In this document: one piece after another, positions 7,370-15,535 of the stretch
Layout of the letters: each line of letters opens with the position of its first letter
Position numbering within the stretch: position 1 is the stretch's first letter
DNA from: Rhodobiaceae bacterium
Lineage (GTDB): Bacteria; Pseudomonadota; Alphaproteobacteria; Parvibaculales; Parvibaculaceae
Assembly (NCBI GenBank): GCA_002401305.2
Contig: NVSO02000032.1
Location: 1-17,102, forward strand
Direction of reading: 5' to 3'
Length of the DNA stretch: 17,102 nucleotides
Notes under the pieces: model-generated
What the model was told of the DNA's origin: nothing
The model's database searches: none
The model's input: only the letters and a program-made list of their open reading frames with translations
Translations under genes and position numbers: made by a program

Positions 7370-8494
7370 ATGTCCGACGGGTTCAACGATCAAGACAAAC
7401 ACTCAGCAGATGAGAAGGTCGGTAACGACCAGGCTCACCCCCAGACCCATCCTCAGGGGCGCCAAGGCGCGCATGGCATGCGCTATCCATTTGATGATAT
7501 TCCTGAACCCGCTCAGCTCAAAGAAGTCGTCCCCGGTATTTTCTGGGTACGCATGAAATTGCCCTATACCCTCGATCACATCAATTTGTGGCTGATCGAA
7601 AATGGGGACGGATATGCATTGGTGGATACAGGTGTCGGCAATGACGAGACCAAAGCCACATGGCGCGAGATCATCGCGACGCAACTTGGTGGCAAACCCA
7701 TCAACAAACTTATCGTCACCCACCTTCATCCAGATCACGTCGGCCTCGCGGGTTGGTTCAGTCGCAAGTTCCGTGTGCCACTAGAAATGTCGCGTACGGA
7801 TTATTTGATGTGTAAAAACCTGACGGGTGACACCGGTAAAGAAGCGCCAGAAGAAGCGATTGATTTTTACCGCGCAGCTGGTTTTTCCGAAGAAGGTCTA
7901 GATCGTTACCGCCAACGCTTCGGCGGCTTTGGAGATAGCATTTCCAGACTGCCTGATCAATTCGTTCGGCTCAAAGATGGCGACGAGTTCAAAATCGGTG
8001 AACATATATGGCAAGCTGTCGAAGGGTCTGGACACGCGCCCGAACACATCGCCCTTTATTGCGCTGACCTTAAAGTCCTCATTTCGGGCGATCAGGTGCT
8101 CCCGCGTATTTCCTCTAACGTGAGCCTTCATCCGACCGAGCCACAGGGCAACCCGTTGCAAGATTGGATTGATTCCTGCGCCAAGATTAAACAGCGTCTG
8201 CCCAATGATGTGATGGTGCTGCCTGCGCATAATGAGCCCTTCTACGGATTGCATGAGCGGCTCCAGTCACTTATCGATGGTCACGAAAAGGGCTTGAAAC
8301 GTCTGCTCAACATTCTGGATGAGCCGAAACGCTCTGTGGATGTCTTCTCAGCCCTGTTCAAGCGTCGTATCGGCGCGGCGGTCTATTTCATGGCCACCGG
8401 GGAAAGCCTCGCGCATTTGGCATGTTTGTGCGTACGCGGGCAAATCGCTGTTACGCGAGACGACAAGGGCGTGGACTGGTACCAAAAAGTCTAG
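7370..8494 (+). CDS. MBL-fold metallo-hydrolase with winged-helix tail
   Basis: The 374-residue protein has a full set of metallo-beta-lactamase-fold metal ligands. H118-L-H120-P-D122-H123 is the HxHxDH motif; H222 lies in GSGHAPEH, D241 in SGDQVLP and H287 in PAHNEP. The C-terminal ~75 residues look like the winged-helix domain seen in LACTB2-like hydrolases. Two bound zinc or iron ions and a hydrolytic role are expected. Thioester, lactone and phosphoester substrates are all possible, and the nearby acyl-CoA dehydrogenase is only a weak hint of a CoA thioester. The first 36 residues are hydrophilic and rich in H, Q, D and G before MRYPFDDIPEP. The true start could be the ATG at 7478, but 7370 has TGAGG four bases upstream and I kept it. 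It is cytosolic and 111 bp upstream of xseB. Confidence 0.88.
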   Translation: MSDGFNDQDKHSADEKVGNDQAHPQTHPQGRQGAHGMRYPFDDIPEPAQLKEVVPGIFWVRMKLPYTLDHINLWLIENGDGYALVDTGVGNDETKATWREIIATQLGGKPINKLIVTHLHPDHVGLAGWFSRKFRVPLEMSRTDYLMCKNLTGDTGKEAPEEAIDFYRAAGFSEEGLDRYRQRFGGFGDSISRLPDQFVRLKDGDEFKIGEHIWQAVEGSGHAPEHIALYCADLKVLISGDQVLPRISSNVSLHPTEPQGNPLQDWIDSCAKIKQRLPNDVMVLPAHNEPFYGLHERLQSLIDGHEKGLKRLLNILDEPKRSVDVFSALFKRRIGAAVYFMATGESLAHLACLCVRGQIAVTRDDKGVDWYQKV

Positions 8495-8605
8495 GCGACT
8501 TTAAGAGCAATCTCATTGTCTAGGCCTCCAATCAATTGTATGACTGGGGACGCCTTAGCCAAGGCGCGCACGCATTTGTGCCATTCTGAGAGACGGAGAG
8601 ACACG

Positions 8606-8851
8606 ATGACCGATATTCCAGCCGATATTGCAAAGCTGAGCTTTGAAAAAGCGCTTGAAGAGCTTGAGCAAATTGTTGGACAATTGGAATCAGGCAATGC
8701 GCCGTTGGAGAAATCCATCGAGCTTTATGAGCGCGGAAATGCGCTTAAAGCCCATTGTGAAACCGCACTCAAAGCGGCTCAAGCCAAGGTGGAAAAAATC
8801 ACATTGGCAGCAGATGGATCCGTCGGCGTACAAGCAGCCAATATAGAGTAA
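8606..8851 (+). CDS. xseB: Exodeoxyribonuclease VII small subunit
   Basis: The 81-residue protein matches XseB, the small helical subunit that assembles on XseA to form exonuclease VII. That enzyme degrades single-stranded DNA from both ends and acts in repair and mismatch correction. The diagnostic stretch [20 protein letters not shown] (residues 10-29) is followed by [20 protein letters not shown] and AQAKVEKI. The size is normal for the family. The open frame extends to 8516, but the ATG at 8606 is preceded by GGAGAG at a 5-bp gap, and the extra upstream residues are not family-like. It heads the xseB-ispA-dxs block also seen in E. coli; xseA is not in the window. The 55-bp gap to ispA suggests co-transcription. 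A small hairpin (CGCCTT/AAGGCG, 8551-8566) without a T tract lies in its upstream gap. Confidence 0.95.
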   Translation: MTDIPADIAKLSFEKALEELEQIVGQLESGNAPLEKSIELYERGNALKAHCETALKAAQAKVEKITLAADGSVGVQAANIE

Positions 8852-8906
8852 AGAGCGTTTCTAAATCTTGGTTCTAATCATCGACCTAAAATGATTGTGA
8901 GGCCCC

Positions 8907-9794
8907 ATGTCGGATTTCGAAAAAGTTCTGGATAAAAGTGCCAGTAAGGTTGAGGAACAACTCAAGCGCATGTTGCCGCGCGTGGAAGGTCCTGAAGGCC
9001 GCCTGAATGAAGCCATGCGCTATGCCGCTTTGGCAGGCGGAAAACGCTTTCGTCCCTTTTTGGCGCTGGAAACGGCCAACATGTTTGGCGTCAGTGAAGA
9101 CCGCGCTTTGCGGGTTGCTGTGGCAATCGAATGCATCCACACCTATTCCCTCATCCATGATGACTTACCGTGTATGGATGACGATGATTTGCGCCGAGGC
9201 CAGCCTTCCACCCACATAGCCTTTGATGAGGCGACGGCTGTTTTGGCCGGCGATGGCTTGCAAGCCTTCGCCTTTGAAGTGCTCGCCAAAGATGACACCC
9301 ACGAAGATCCCAACATTCGCGTTGAGCTTGTACGCCAATTAGCCCGCGCATCAGGTCCGCGCGGCATGGTCGGCGGTCAAATGATCGATCTCGATAGCGA
9401 AGGCAAGACGCTGGATGTCGGATCTTTAACCCGCCTGCACCAGCTTAAAACCGGCGCCCTGATAGCCTTTGCCTGTGATGCCGGGGCCATTCTGGGCCGG
9501 GCATCTCCTGCGCTGTGCCGTGCTTTACATGCTTATGCACATGATTTGGGTCTAGCCTATCAAGTGGCGGATGACGTGCTTGATGTGGAAGGGGACCGCG
9601 AAACTCTTGGAAAAACAGCAGGCAAGGATGCGCAAGCTGGCAAAGCAACCTTTGTCTCCGTGTTGGGGTTAGAGCGCGCCCAGGCTCAAGCGCAACTCCT
9701 CGCCAACCAAGCCGTGCAACATCTCGACATATTCGATGAGAGAGCAGATCGGCTGCGGCAAGCCGCTCAATTTGTGGTAAGCCGTCGCGCTTGA
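8907..9794 (+). CDS. ispA: Polyprenyl synthetase, farnesyl diphosphate synthase type
   Basis: The enzyme condenses dimethylallyl or geranyl diphosphate with isopentenyl diphosphate to give farnesyl diphosphate, the precursor of quinone side chains, undecaprenyl phosphate and hopanoids. The 295-residue protein has GGKRFRP (44-50), the first aspartate-rich motif DDLPCMDDDDLRRG (85-98), GGQMID (156-161), KTG (181-183) and the second motif DDVLD (222-226). The residues just before the first motif (CIHTYSLIHDD) are like those of E. coli IspA, which supports a C15 rather than a longer product, although chain length cannot be proved by eye. GTGAGG (8897-8902) precedes the ATG at a 4-bp gap. It sits between xseB and dxs, the standard order. 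A 6-bp inverted repeat (AATCAT/ATGATT, 8876-8896) lies just upstream. Confidence 0.95.
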   Translation: MSDFEKVLDKSASKVEEQLKRMLPRVEGPEGRLNEAMRYAALAGGKRFRPFLALETANMFGVSEDRALRVAVAIECIHTYSLIHDDLPCMDDDDLRRGQPSTHIAFDEATAVLAGDGLQAFAFEVLAKDDTHEDPNIRVELVRQLARASGPRGMVGGQMIDLDSEGKTLDVGSLTRLHQLKTGALIAFACDAGAILGRASPALCRALHAYAHDLGLAYQVADDVLDVEGDRETLGKTAGKDAQAGKATFVSVLGLERAQAQAQLLANQAVQHLDIFDERADRLRQAAQFVVSRRA

Positions 9795-10088
9795 TGGCTT
9801 TCGCTGTAAATGAGTCGTTTTCCAGCCCGTCTGTTCATAGATGTGAGAAAGCGGGGGAAGTGTTTGCAATCACTGGCCACTCCGCTATAAATCCGGTTAG
9901 AAAATCACCTAATTTTCGCCCAATTTTGGCTGGTTTCGGAGGCTAGCTTCCTTCGAACAGGCTCCTTGCGGCACTATGCCAAGGTGAAATCTTGCGTAAG
10001 TGGCTTAAGCTAGTAAGCATAGGTATAGTTCAAAGGCAGCCCGAAGTAGGTCTGCTGGACAGCCCATTGGGCCTAATTGAGGTGTTGC
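9795..10088. other. 294-bp intergenic region upstream of dxs
   Basis: No gene is supported here. Three short dyads are visible: a 14-bp near-palindrome GGAGGCTAGCTTCC (9938-9951), GCTTA/TAAGC (10003-10018) and an 11-bp palindrome GCCCATTGGGC (10062-10072) just before the dxs ribosome-binding site. No consensus promoter or T-tract terminator was convincing. The length, against the short gaps elsewhere in this gene run, suggests that dxs has its own promoter. Confidence 0.5.
10079..10082 (+). promoter_or_regulatory. Ribosome-binding site that decides the dxs start
   Basis: GAGG lies six bases before a GTG at 10089 and overlaps the alternative in-frame TTG at 10077. It therefore favours GTG as the dxs start. 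An 11-bp palindrome ends seven bases upstream. Confidence 0.6.
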
Positions 10089-12101
10089 GTGACCACCGAC
10101 AGCGACAAAAACAGCCAAAACAGCCCCTCCAATTCTGGTGCGAGTGCTTTGACGAGTGTTGATCAAACGACCAAACTCAGCAAAACACCCTTGTTGGACA
10201 CGGTGAACGTACCAGCAGATCTCCGAAAATTGCCGGAAAGCGATTTGCGGCAATTGGCTGATGAGCTGCGCTCGGAGATGATCGACGCGGTTTCTATTAC
10301 TGGCGGGCACTTAGGGGCGGGCCTTGGCGTCGTGGAGCTCACAGCGGCTATCCACCACGTTTTTGACACGCCAAAAGATAAATTGATCTGGGATGTGGGC
10401 CACCAGTGCTATCCCCACAAAATTCTAACCGGTCGCAGGGACCGTATTCGCACCATTCGCCAAGCTAACGGCCTTGCAGGCTTCACCAAGCGTAAAGAGA
10501 GCGAATATGATCCATTTGGCGCGGGCCACTCGTCCACCTCCATTTCGGCAGGTTTGGGCATGGCCGTGGCGCGGGATCTGAAAAAAGAAGATAACAACGT
10601 TATTGCAGTCATTGGCGACGGCGCCATGAGTGCGGGCATGGCCTATGAAGCGATGAACAATGCGGGCGCTATGGACAGCCGCCTCATCGTCATCCTCAAT
10701 GACAATGATATGTCCATTGCCCCCCCTGTTGGTGCCATGAGTGCCTATCTTGCACGCCTGATTTCCGGCGGCACCTACCGCACCTTGCGGGCCATTGCCA
10801 AACACATTGCCGAAAAATTCCCCAAGCAAATTGAGGAAACCGCACGGCGGGCTGAAGAGTTTGCGCGCGGCATGGCAACCGGCGGCACTTTGTTTGAAGA
10901 GCTGGGGTTCTATTATGTTGGCCCGATTGATGGTCACAACCTCGACCACCTTCTCCCCATTTTGAAAAACGTCCGCGACGCCCAAGAAGGCCCGATCCTT
11001 ATTCACGTTGTGACACAAAAGGGCAAAGGCTACGCCCCTGCAGAAGCCTCTGCCGACAAATACCACGGCGTGTCTAAATTTGATGTGGTCACCGGCGCTC
11101 AAGCCAAAGCGACACCGAACGCACCAAGTTACACCAAAGTGTTTGCCCAACGTCTTATTCAAGAAGCCCGTTTGGATGACCGGATTGTCGCCATTTCAGC
11201 CGCCATGCCATCCGGCACCGGGCTTGATGTGTTCGGCAAAGAGTTTCCAGACCGCACATTTGATGTTGGCATTGCAGAACAACATGCTGTGACCTTTGCG
11301 GCTGGCTTGGCTGCTGAAGGCATGAAGCCCTTCGTGGCCATCTACTCAACGTTCTTGCAGCGTGCCTATGACCAAGTGGTCCATGATGTCGCCATTCAAG
11401 GCTTGCCGGTCCGCTTTGCGATTGACCGGGCGGGGCTCGTCGGTGCCGATGGCCCCACCCATGCAGGTGCATTTGATGTGGCCTATCTGGCCTGTTTGCC
11501 GGGCATGGTTGTGATGGCCGCCGCAGATGAAGCGGAGCTGTGCCACATGGTGCGCACGTCAGCCGCCATCGATGACCGTCCAAGCGCTTTTCGCTATCCA
11601 CGCGGAGAAGGTGTCGGCATTGAAATGCCAGAACGTGGCGAGATTTTGGAATTGGGCAAAGGCCGTATCATTCGGGAAGGCACGAAAGTCGCTATCCTGT
11701 CATTCGGCACGCGCTTGGCAGAAGCTTCCAAGGCTGCGGACGAATTGGCCACGCTCGGCATTTCCACAACTGTTGCCGATGCCCGTTTTGCCAAACCACT
11801 CGACGAAGATTTGGTCAGCCGCCTTGCCCGTGAGCACGAAGTACTCATCACCATTGAAGAAGGCTCCAAGGGTGGTTTTGGAGCAATCGTCTTGCAGCAT
11901 TTGGCCTCGACGGGCGCTTTCGATGTGGGTCTAAAAATTCGGACGATGACATTGCCAGATACCTACATCGACCAAAACAAACCCGATGTGATGTATGAGC
12001 AAGCTGGCCTGACCGCAACGGCGATTACGCAGACCGCTTTGCAAGCATTGGGAAATTCTCATGCAATGGGTGAGTTTGAAAAAGCCCGCACGCTGGTCTA
12101 A
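10089..12101 (+). CDS. dxs: 1-deoxy-D-xylulose-5-phosphate synthase
   Basis: The enzyme condenses pyruvate and glyceraldehyde 3-phosphate in the first, flux-setting step of the MEP isoprenoid pathway. It also supplies precursor for thiamine and pyridoxal. The ~670-residue protein carries the TPP- and Mg-binding motif [16 protein letters not shown] (176-191) and H74 in GGHLGAGLG. The catalytic glutamate E397 is in [10 protein letters not shown], and [15 protein letters not shown] (446-460) and a transketolase C-terminal domain follow. Start: GTG at 10089 with GAGG six bases upstream; TTG at 10077 is the alternative. The first ~35 residues are rich in S, N, T and D and make the N-terminus about 25 residues longer than that of E. 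coli. It is cytosolic and follows ispA after an unusually long gap, so it may have its own promoter. tlyA follows after 40 bp. Confidence 0.96.
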   Translation: MTTDSDKNSQNSPSNSGASALTSVDQTTKLSKTPLLDTVNVPADLRKLPESDLRQLADELRSEMIDAVSITGGHLGAGLGVVELTAAIHHVFDTPKDKLIWDVGHQCYPHKILTGRRDRIRTIRQANGLAGFTKRKESEYDPFGAGHSSTSISAGLGMAVARDLKKEDNNVIAVIGDGAMSAGMAYEAMNNAGAMDSRLIVILNDNDMSIAPPVGAMSAYLARLISGGTYRTLRAIAKHIAEKFPKQIEETARRAEEFARGMATGGTLFEELGFYYVGPIDGHNLDHLLPILKNVRDAQEGPILIHVVTQKGKGYAPAEASADKYHGVSKFDVVTGAQAKATPNAPSYTKVFAQRLIQEARLDDRIVAISAAMPSGTGLDVFGKEFPDRTFDVGIAEQHAVTFAAGLAAEGMKPFVAIYSTFLQRAYDQVVHDVAIQGLPVRFAIDRAGLVGADGPTHAGAFDVAYLACLPGMVVMAAADEAELCHMVRTSAAIDDRPSAFRYPRGEGVGIEMPERGEILELGKGRIIREGTKVAILSFGTRLAEASKAADELATLGISTTVADARFAKPLDEDLVSRLAREHEVLITIEEGSKGGFGAIVLQHLASTGAFDVGLKIRTMTLPDTYIDQNKPDVMYEQAGLTATAITQTALQALGNSHAMGEFEKARTLV

Positions 12102-12141
12102 CCCCAACCGATTTATAACGAAGCAGTAGAAAGCAGATCGC

Positions 12142-12939
12142 ATGGCGCGTCCTCCCGACACTCCCCAATCCGGTTCTTCCGGACACGGCGCAAAAATGCG
12201 TCTCGATCTGTTGCTCGTGGCCCAAGGCCTCGCGCCCACCCGCGCGCGTGCCCAAAACCTCATTCGCGAAGGTAAAGTTTGCCTAAACGGCAAAGTGCTC
12301 TCTAAAGCCTCCAATTCATTGCCCCAGGACGCAAAGTTGGAAGTGACAGGCCATGATCACCCTTGGGTCTCCCGTGCCGCTCTTAAGCTGGTACAGGGGC
12401 TCGACGCGTTCGATCTCACTGTCTCCAACCTAACGTGCCTAGATGTGGGGGCCTCAACGGGCGGCTTTAGCCAAGTGATGCTTGCGCGCGGGGCTCGAAA
12501 GGTCTATTCGGTCGATGTTGGGCATGGACAATTGGCGCAAGCGCTGCGAGATGACGCGCGCGTGGTTAATTTAGAAGGCCTTAACGCCAAGGATTTAAGC
12601 GTAGAGAACATCAACGAACCGATCGACCTGATTGTCTCTGACGTGAGCTTCATTTCCCTCGAAAAGGCATTGCCGCGCGCACTCGCCTTATGTGGTCCCC
12701 AAGCGCATTTATGTGTTTTGGTGAAACCGCAATTTGAAGTGGGCAAAGGCAGAGTAGGCAAAGGCGGGATTGTTAAAGACCCTGCATTGCATGAAGAGGT
12801 CTGCACACGTCTGTCAAATTGGCTTGCAGATCAGCCGGGCTGGCACGTGATAGGACTAACCGACAGTCCCATCACCGGCAGCGACGGCAATAAAGAATTT
12901 CTATTGGTCGGTCGTAAACAGGAAGTCTCAAATGACTGA
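12142..12939 (+). CDS. tlyA: TlyA-family rRNA 2'-O-methyltransferase
   Basis: TlyA proteins methylate ribose 2'-OH in 23S rRNA (C1920), and long forms also 16S rRNA (C1409). In mycobacteria this is needed for capreomycin binding; older annotations call it hemolysin. The 265-residue protein has an N-terminal S4 RNA-binding domain (RLDLLLVAQGLAPTRARAQ, 20-38) and an FtsJ-like Rossmann domain with DVGASTGGF (101-109). The K-D-K-E tetrad expected for 2'-O-methylation is visible as K82, D167, K195 and E252. MRLD at 12196 is an alternative start: the first 18 residues are G/S/P-rich, poorly family-like, and neither start has a strong ribosome-binding site. Its stop overlaps the next start by 8 bp (12932-12939), which indicates coupling. 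Whether it is the one-site or two-site form is not decidable here. Confidence 0.93.
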   Translation: MARPPDTPQSGSSGHGAKMRLDLLLVAQGLAPTRARAQNLIREGKVCLNGKVLSKASNSLPQDAKLEVTGHDHPWVSRAALKLVQGLDAFDLTVSNLTCLDVGASTGGFSQVMLARGARKVYSVDVGHGQLAQALRDDARVVNLEGLNAKDLSVENINEPIDLIVSDVSFISLEKALPRALALCGPQAHLCVLVKPQFEVGKGRVGKGGIVKDPALHEEVCTRLSNWLADQPGWHVIGLTDSPITGSDGNKEFLLVGRKQEVSND

Positions 12940-14182
12940 GCCACAAGAATATACCATCGACAGACTTGGCCATCTCGGCGACGGCATCGCTGTGACAGAG
13001 CAGGGCGATGTCTATATTCCCTACACGTTGCCGGGCGAACGCGTTCTCATCACGCCGCCAAAAGGCGAGGGCACAGGTAAGCTCTCCATTCTAAAGCCGT
13101 CTGACGACCGGGTAACGCCGCCCTGCAAGCACTTCAAAAAATGCGGTGGCTGTAACTCTCAGCACATGTCCCCTTCTTTCTATAAGACGTGGAAAGAAAG
13201 TTTGGTGCAAACCGTTCTGGATGCTGAAAATCTTAAGACAGAGCTCAAGCCCCTTATTTCGGCGGGAAGCAAAAACCGTCGCCGCGCAAGCTTTGCAGCC
13301 ACGCGGACAAAACGCGGTGCTCAATTAGGCTTCTATGGTAAAGCCACCCACAACATCATTCCGCTCGAAGAGTGCCACATTTTGGCACCAGAAATTGTGC
13401 GCGCATTCACCGCCATTGCAAATTTGGTTGGACCTGGCCTGTCTCGTAAAGGGCGTGCAAGTGTCGCCGTGACGGCAACCGAAACCGGCCTGGATATTGC
13501 CGTAGAAGGCGGCAAGGCAGACCCCGATTTGGCCATGCGTCAGGTGCTGGCCGAGTGGGCAGACAAAACAGATATTGCACGTCTCACATGGGACGGAGAC
13601 ATGATCTCTGAGCGCCGCTTGCCAGTGCTCACCCATGCAGGCATACCAACCCCGTTGCCACCGGGGGGCTTTTTGCAAGCCAGCGCCGCGTCCGAAAAAA
13701 TAATGGTCGATCTTGTGCTTGAAGCTGTGGGCAGTGCCCGCAATGTCGCCGACCTTTTTGCAGGCTCCGGCACGTTTACCTTTGCCTTAAGCAAATTTGC
13801 AAAAACCCTTGCTGTGGAGCATGATGAACCTGCACTAGCTGCATTGGAGCGCGCCTTCAACCGTGAAGGCCCGAGCCATAATCTGAAAACAGTGACGTTG
13901 GAAAAACGTAATCTTTTCCGTCGTCCCCTGTTGCCTCACGAGTTGAAAAACTTCGATGCAGTTGTCTTCGATCCTCCGCGTGCAGGGGCCAAAGCCCAAG
14001 CGGCCGAATTGGCAAAAAGTACTGTGCCGATCGTTGTGGGCGTGTCGTGCAATCCGGCAACCTTCGTCCGTGACGCCTCGTTGCTTGTCGCTGGCGGATA
14101 CGAATTAGTTTCTGTAACGCCCATCGACCAATTCATTTGGTCACCTCACATCGAAGTTGTTGGTGTGTTCAAACGCCCTTAA
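12932..14182 (+). CDS. TrmA/RlmD-family 23S rRNA 5-methyluridine methyltransferase
   Basis: The 416-residue protein belongs to the RlmD/RumA group, which makes m5U in 23S rRNA using SAM. An N-terminal TRAM-like RNA-binding domain (~1-55) is followed by the 4Fe-4S cysteines C65-x5-C71-x2-C74 and C148. The methyltransferase fold has DLFAGSGTF (274-282), DPPRAG (347-352), the nucleophile C373 in VSCNP and the base E408 in HIEVVGVF. All residues needed for activity are present, so this looks like a working enzyme. The exact target (U1939, U747 or a tRNA site) cannot be read, and I give no symbol because several paralogues share these motifs. AGGAAG precedes the ATG. It overlaps tlyA by 8 bp, which makes an rRNA-modification pair within the dxs run. 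Confidence 0.92.
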   Translation: MTEPQEYTIDRLGHLGDGIAVTEQGDVYIPYTLPGERVLITPPKGEGTGKLSILKPSDDRVTPPCKHFKKCGGCNSQHMSPSFYKTWKESLVQTVLDAENLKTELKPLISAGSKNRRRASFAATRTKRGAQLGFYGKATHNIIPLEECHILAPEIVRAFTAIANLVGPGLSRKGRASVAVTATETGLDIAVEGGKADPDLAMRQVLAEWADKTDIARLTWDGDMISERRLPVLTHAGIPTPLPPGGFLQASAASEKIMVDLVLEAVGSARNVADLFAGSGTFTFALSKFAKTLAVEHDEPALAALERAFNREGPSHNLKTVTLEKRNLFRRPLLPHELKNFDAVVFDPPRAGAKAQAAELAKSTVPIVVGVSCNPATFVRDASLLVAGGYELVSVTPIDQFIWSPHIEVVGVFKRP

Positions 14183-14226
14183 AATTTAGAGCATAGGGCG
14201 GTGGGCACTAGGGAAAAGGAAGGGAC

Positions 14227-15312
14227 ATGGCAAGGTCCCCTACAAAAGCCACACCAAAGAGCGGCGCGTCACCTCTCGCGCCCAACCGCCTTCTTTATGC
14301 CCTGCGCCAAGGCGTTAAGGTCGCGTGGTATGGCGCTCACTATTCTTGGGTCAATCGCCAGCGTGGACCCCTAAATACAGCCGCTAAGGGGCACTTCCAC
14401 CCGACCCGGCCCATTCCTCATTGGAAAACCTTGCTCTCCTATATTCAGGGTGTTTTTGTTCAGGATTTGGAAAACATAGAAGCGGGCCATTATCGCCTCC
14501 CGTCGGACGTGCCAACACTGAGTTCTTTGCTGGCACGCAGCCGCCGCTTTTTTCGAGATGCGATTGAGGTGGATAAGCGCCGCCAGCATCACCGCCATAA
14601 CGAAGTGCGTGCCACACAGACGGTCTCAAAAGCCTATCCCACCTATTATCTGCAAAACTTCCACTATCAGACCGATGGATGGTTGTCTGAGCACTCAGCC
14701 AAAGTCTATGACACCCAAGTGGATGTGCTTTTTACAGGCACAACTGATGCCATGCGCCGTCAGGCCTTGGTCCCCATTTCAAAATATATGAAAGGGAAGG
14801 ATCAGCGCAAAGTCAGGCTGTTAGATTTGGCGACGGGCACCGCACCGTTCCTCAAAGACCTTAAACACAATTGGCCCCGCTTGCCCGTTACCGCAATTGA
14901 TCTCTCACCGGACTACCTCGCGCGGGCCCGCCAGAAATATCGCAAGTACAAAGCGATCTCCTTTGTGCAAGGCCTTGCGGAGCGTTTGCCGGTGGCCGAT
15001 ACCAGTCAAGACATCCTAACGTGCTTCTACCTCTTCCATGAACTGCCGCCAAAAATTCGCCGGCAAGTGATTGGGGAGGTCGCGCGCGTTCTTAAACCCG
15101 GGGGGCTTTTTGTGTTGGTAGACGCATTGCAATTTGGAGACCGCCCAGAGATAGAAGGCTTACTGGAGTTCTTCCCTCACGGGTTTCACGAGCCCTATTT
15201 CAGCAGCTACGTGGAGGAGGATTTCGATGCGATTTGCGCGCGGGAAAGTTTGGTGCACGAGAGCGCCAGCCTGTCCTACCTCACCAAAATGATCGCCTGG
15301 AAAAAACAATAG
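14227..15312 (+). CDS. Class I SAM-dependent methyltransferase with long unassigned N-terminal region
   Basis: The 361-residue protein has a UbiE/Methyltransf_11-like domain in its C-terminal half. Motif I is LLDLATGTAPF (198-208), the acidic end of strand 2 is D225 in AIDLSPDYLARA, motif II is near CFYLFHELPPK (266-276) and RVLKPGGLFVLVD (287-299) is motif III. Residues 1-190 are basic and aromatic, with a HYSWVNRQRG element (38-47) and a histidine- and arginine-rich stretch RRQHHRHNEVR (118-128). I do not recognise a domain there. A small-molecule or lipid/quinone substrate is the usual guess for this fold, but nothing here proves it. AAGGAAGGGA precedes the ATG. The 44-bp gap from the preceding rRNA methyltransferase suggests the same transcript. 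The convergent minus-strand gene is separated by a REP-like repeat. Confidence 0.85.
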   Translation: MARSPTKATPKSGASPLAPNRLLYALRQGVKVAWYGAHYSWVNRQRGPLNTAAKGHFHPTRPIPHWKTLLSYIQGVFVQDLENIEAGHYRLPSDVPTLSSLLARSRRFFRDAIEVDKRRQHHRHNEVRATQTVSKAYPTYYLQNFHYQTDGWLSEHSAKVYDTQVDVLFTGTTDAMRRQALVPISKYMKGKDQRKVRLLDLATGTAPFLKDLKHNWPRLPVTAIDLSPDYLARARQKYRKYKAISFVQGLAERLPVADTSQDILTCFYLFHELPPKIRRQVIGEVARVLKPGGLFVLVDALQFGDRPEIEGLLEFFPHGFHEPYFSSYVEEDFDAICARESLVHESASLSYLTKMIAWKKQ

Positions 15313-15337
15313 TCGCTCATCATCGCTCACACCAAAC

Positions 15338-15483
15338 CCGTCGTCCTCGGATTTATTCCGGGGACCCATGTGCCCACATATTCGGATTTGAGAAATAGGG
15401 AAGTGCGCCGCTACAGCCTTCCGCCACAACCCGAGCCCACGACCCAGATAGATGGATCCTCGGAATAAATCCGAGGACGACGG
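15338..15483. repeat. Inverted pair of REP-like palindromes
   Basis: Two 32-bp arms (15338-15369 and 15452-15483) are inverted copies of each other with only two mismatches. The outer 23 bp (15338-15360 against 15461-15483) are identical. Each arm is itself palindromic: CCTCGGA-N5-TCCGRGG, at 15345-15363 with one wobble pair and at 15458-15476 perfectly. The 82-bp spacer has no gene. The CGTCGTCCTCGGA...TCCGAGGACGACG style is, from memory, typical of short intergenic repeats in alphaproteobacteria. The position between two convergent genes fits a bidirectional transcript end or stabiliser. Confidence 0.85.
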
Positions 15484-15535
15484 TTGTGGGTGTGGTTAGG
15501 CAAAGAGCTAATACGGAGGGCCAGTAGACCCGACC

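Noticed and set aside
8551..8566. CGCCTT-AGCC-AAGGCG hairpin upstream of xseB, as a terminator of the MBL gene
   Set aside because: The stem is perfect but has only six pairs and no T run follows; it may just be a small leader hairpin.
10425..11162. 245-residue minus-strand open frame inside dxs
   Set aside because: It is antisense to highly conserved TPP-binding sequence of dxs and is explained by codon bias.
14174..14200. CGCCCT/AGGGCG inverted repeat around the m5U methyltransferase stop, as a terminator
   Set aside because: The loop is 15 bases, the stem only six, and no T tract follows. The next gene starts 27 bp later with a good ribosome-binding site.
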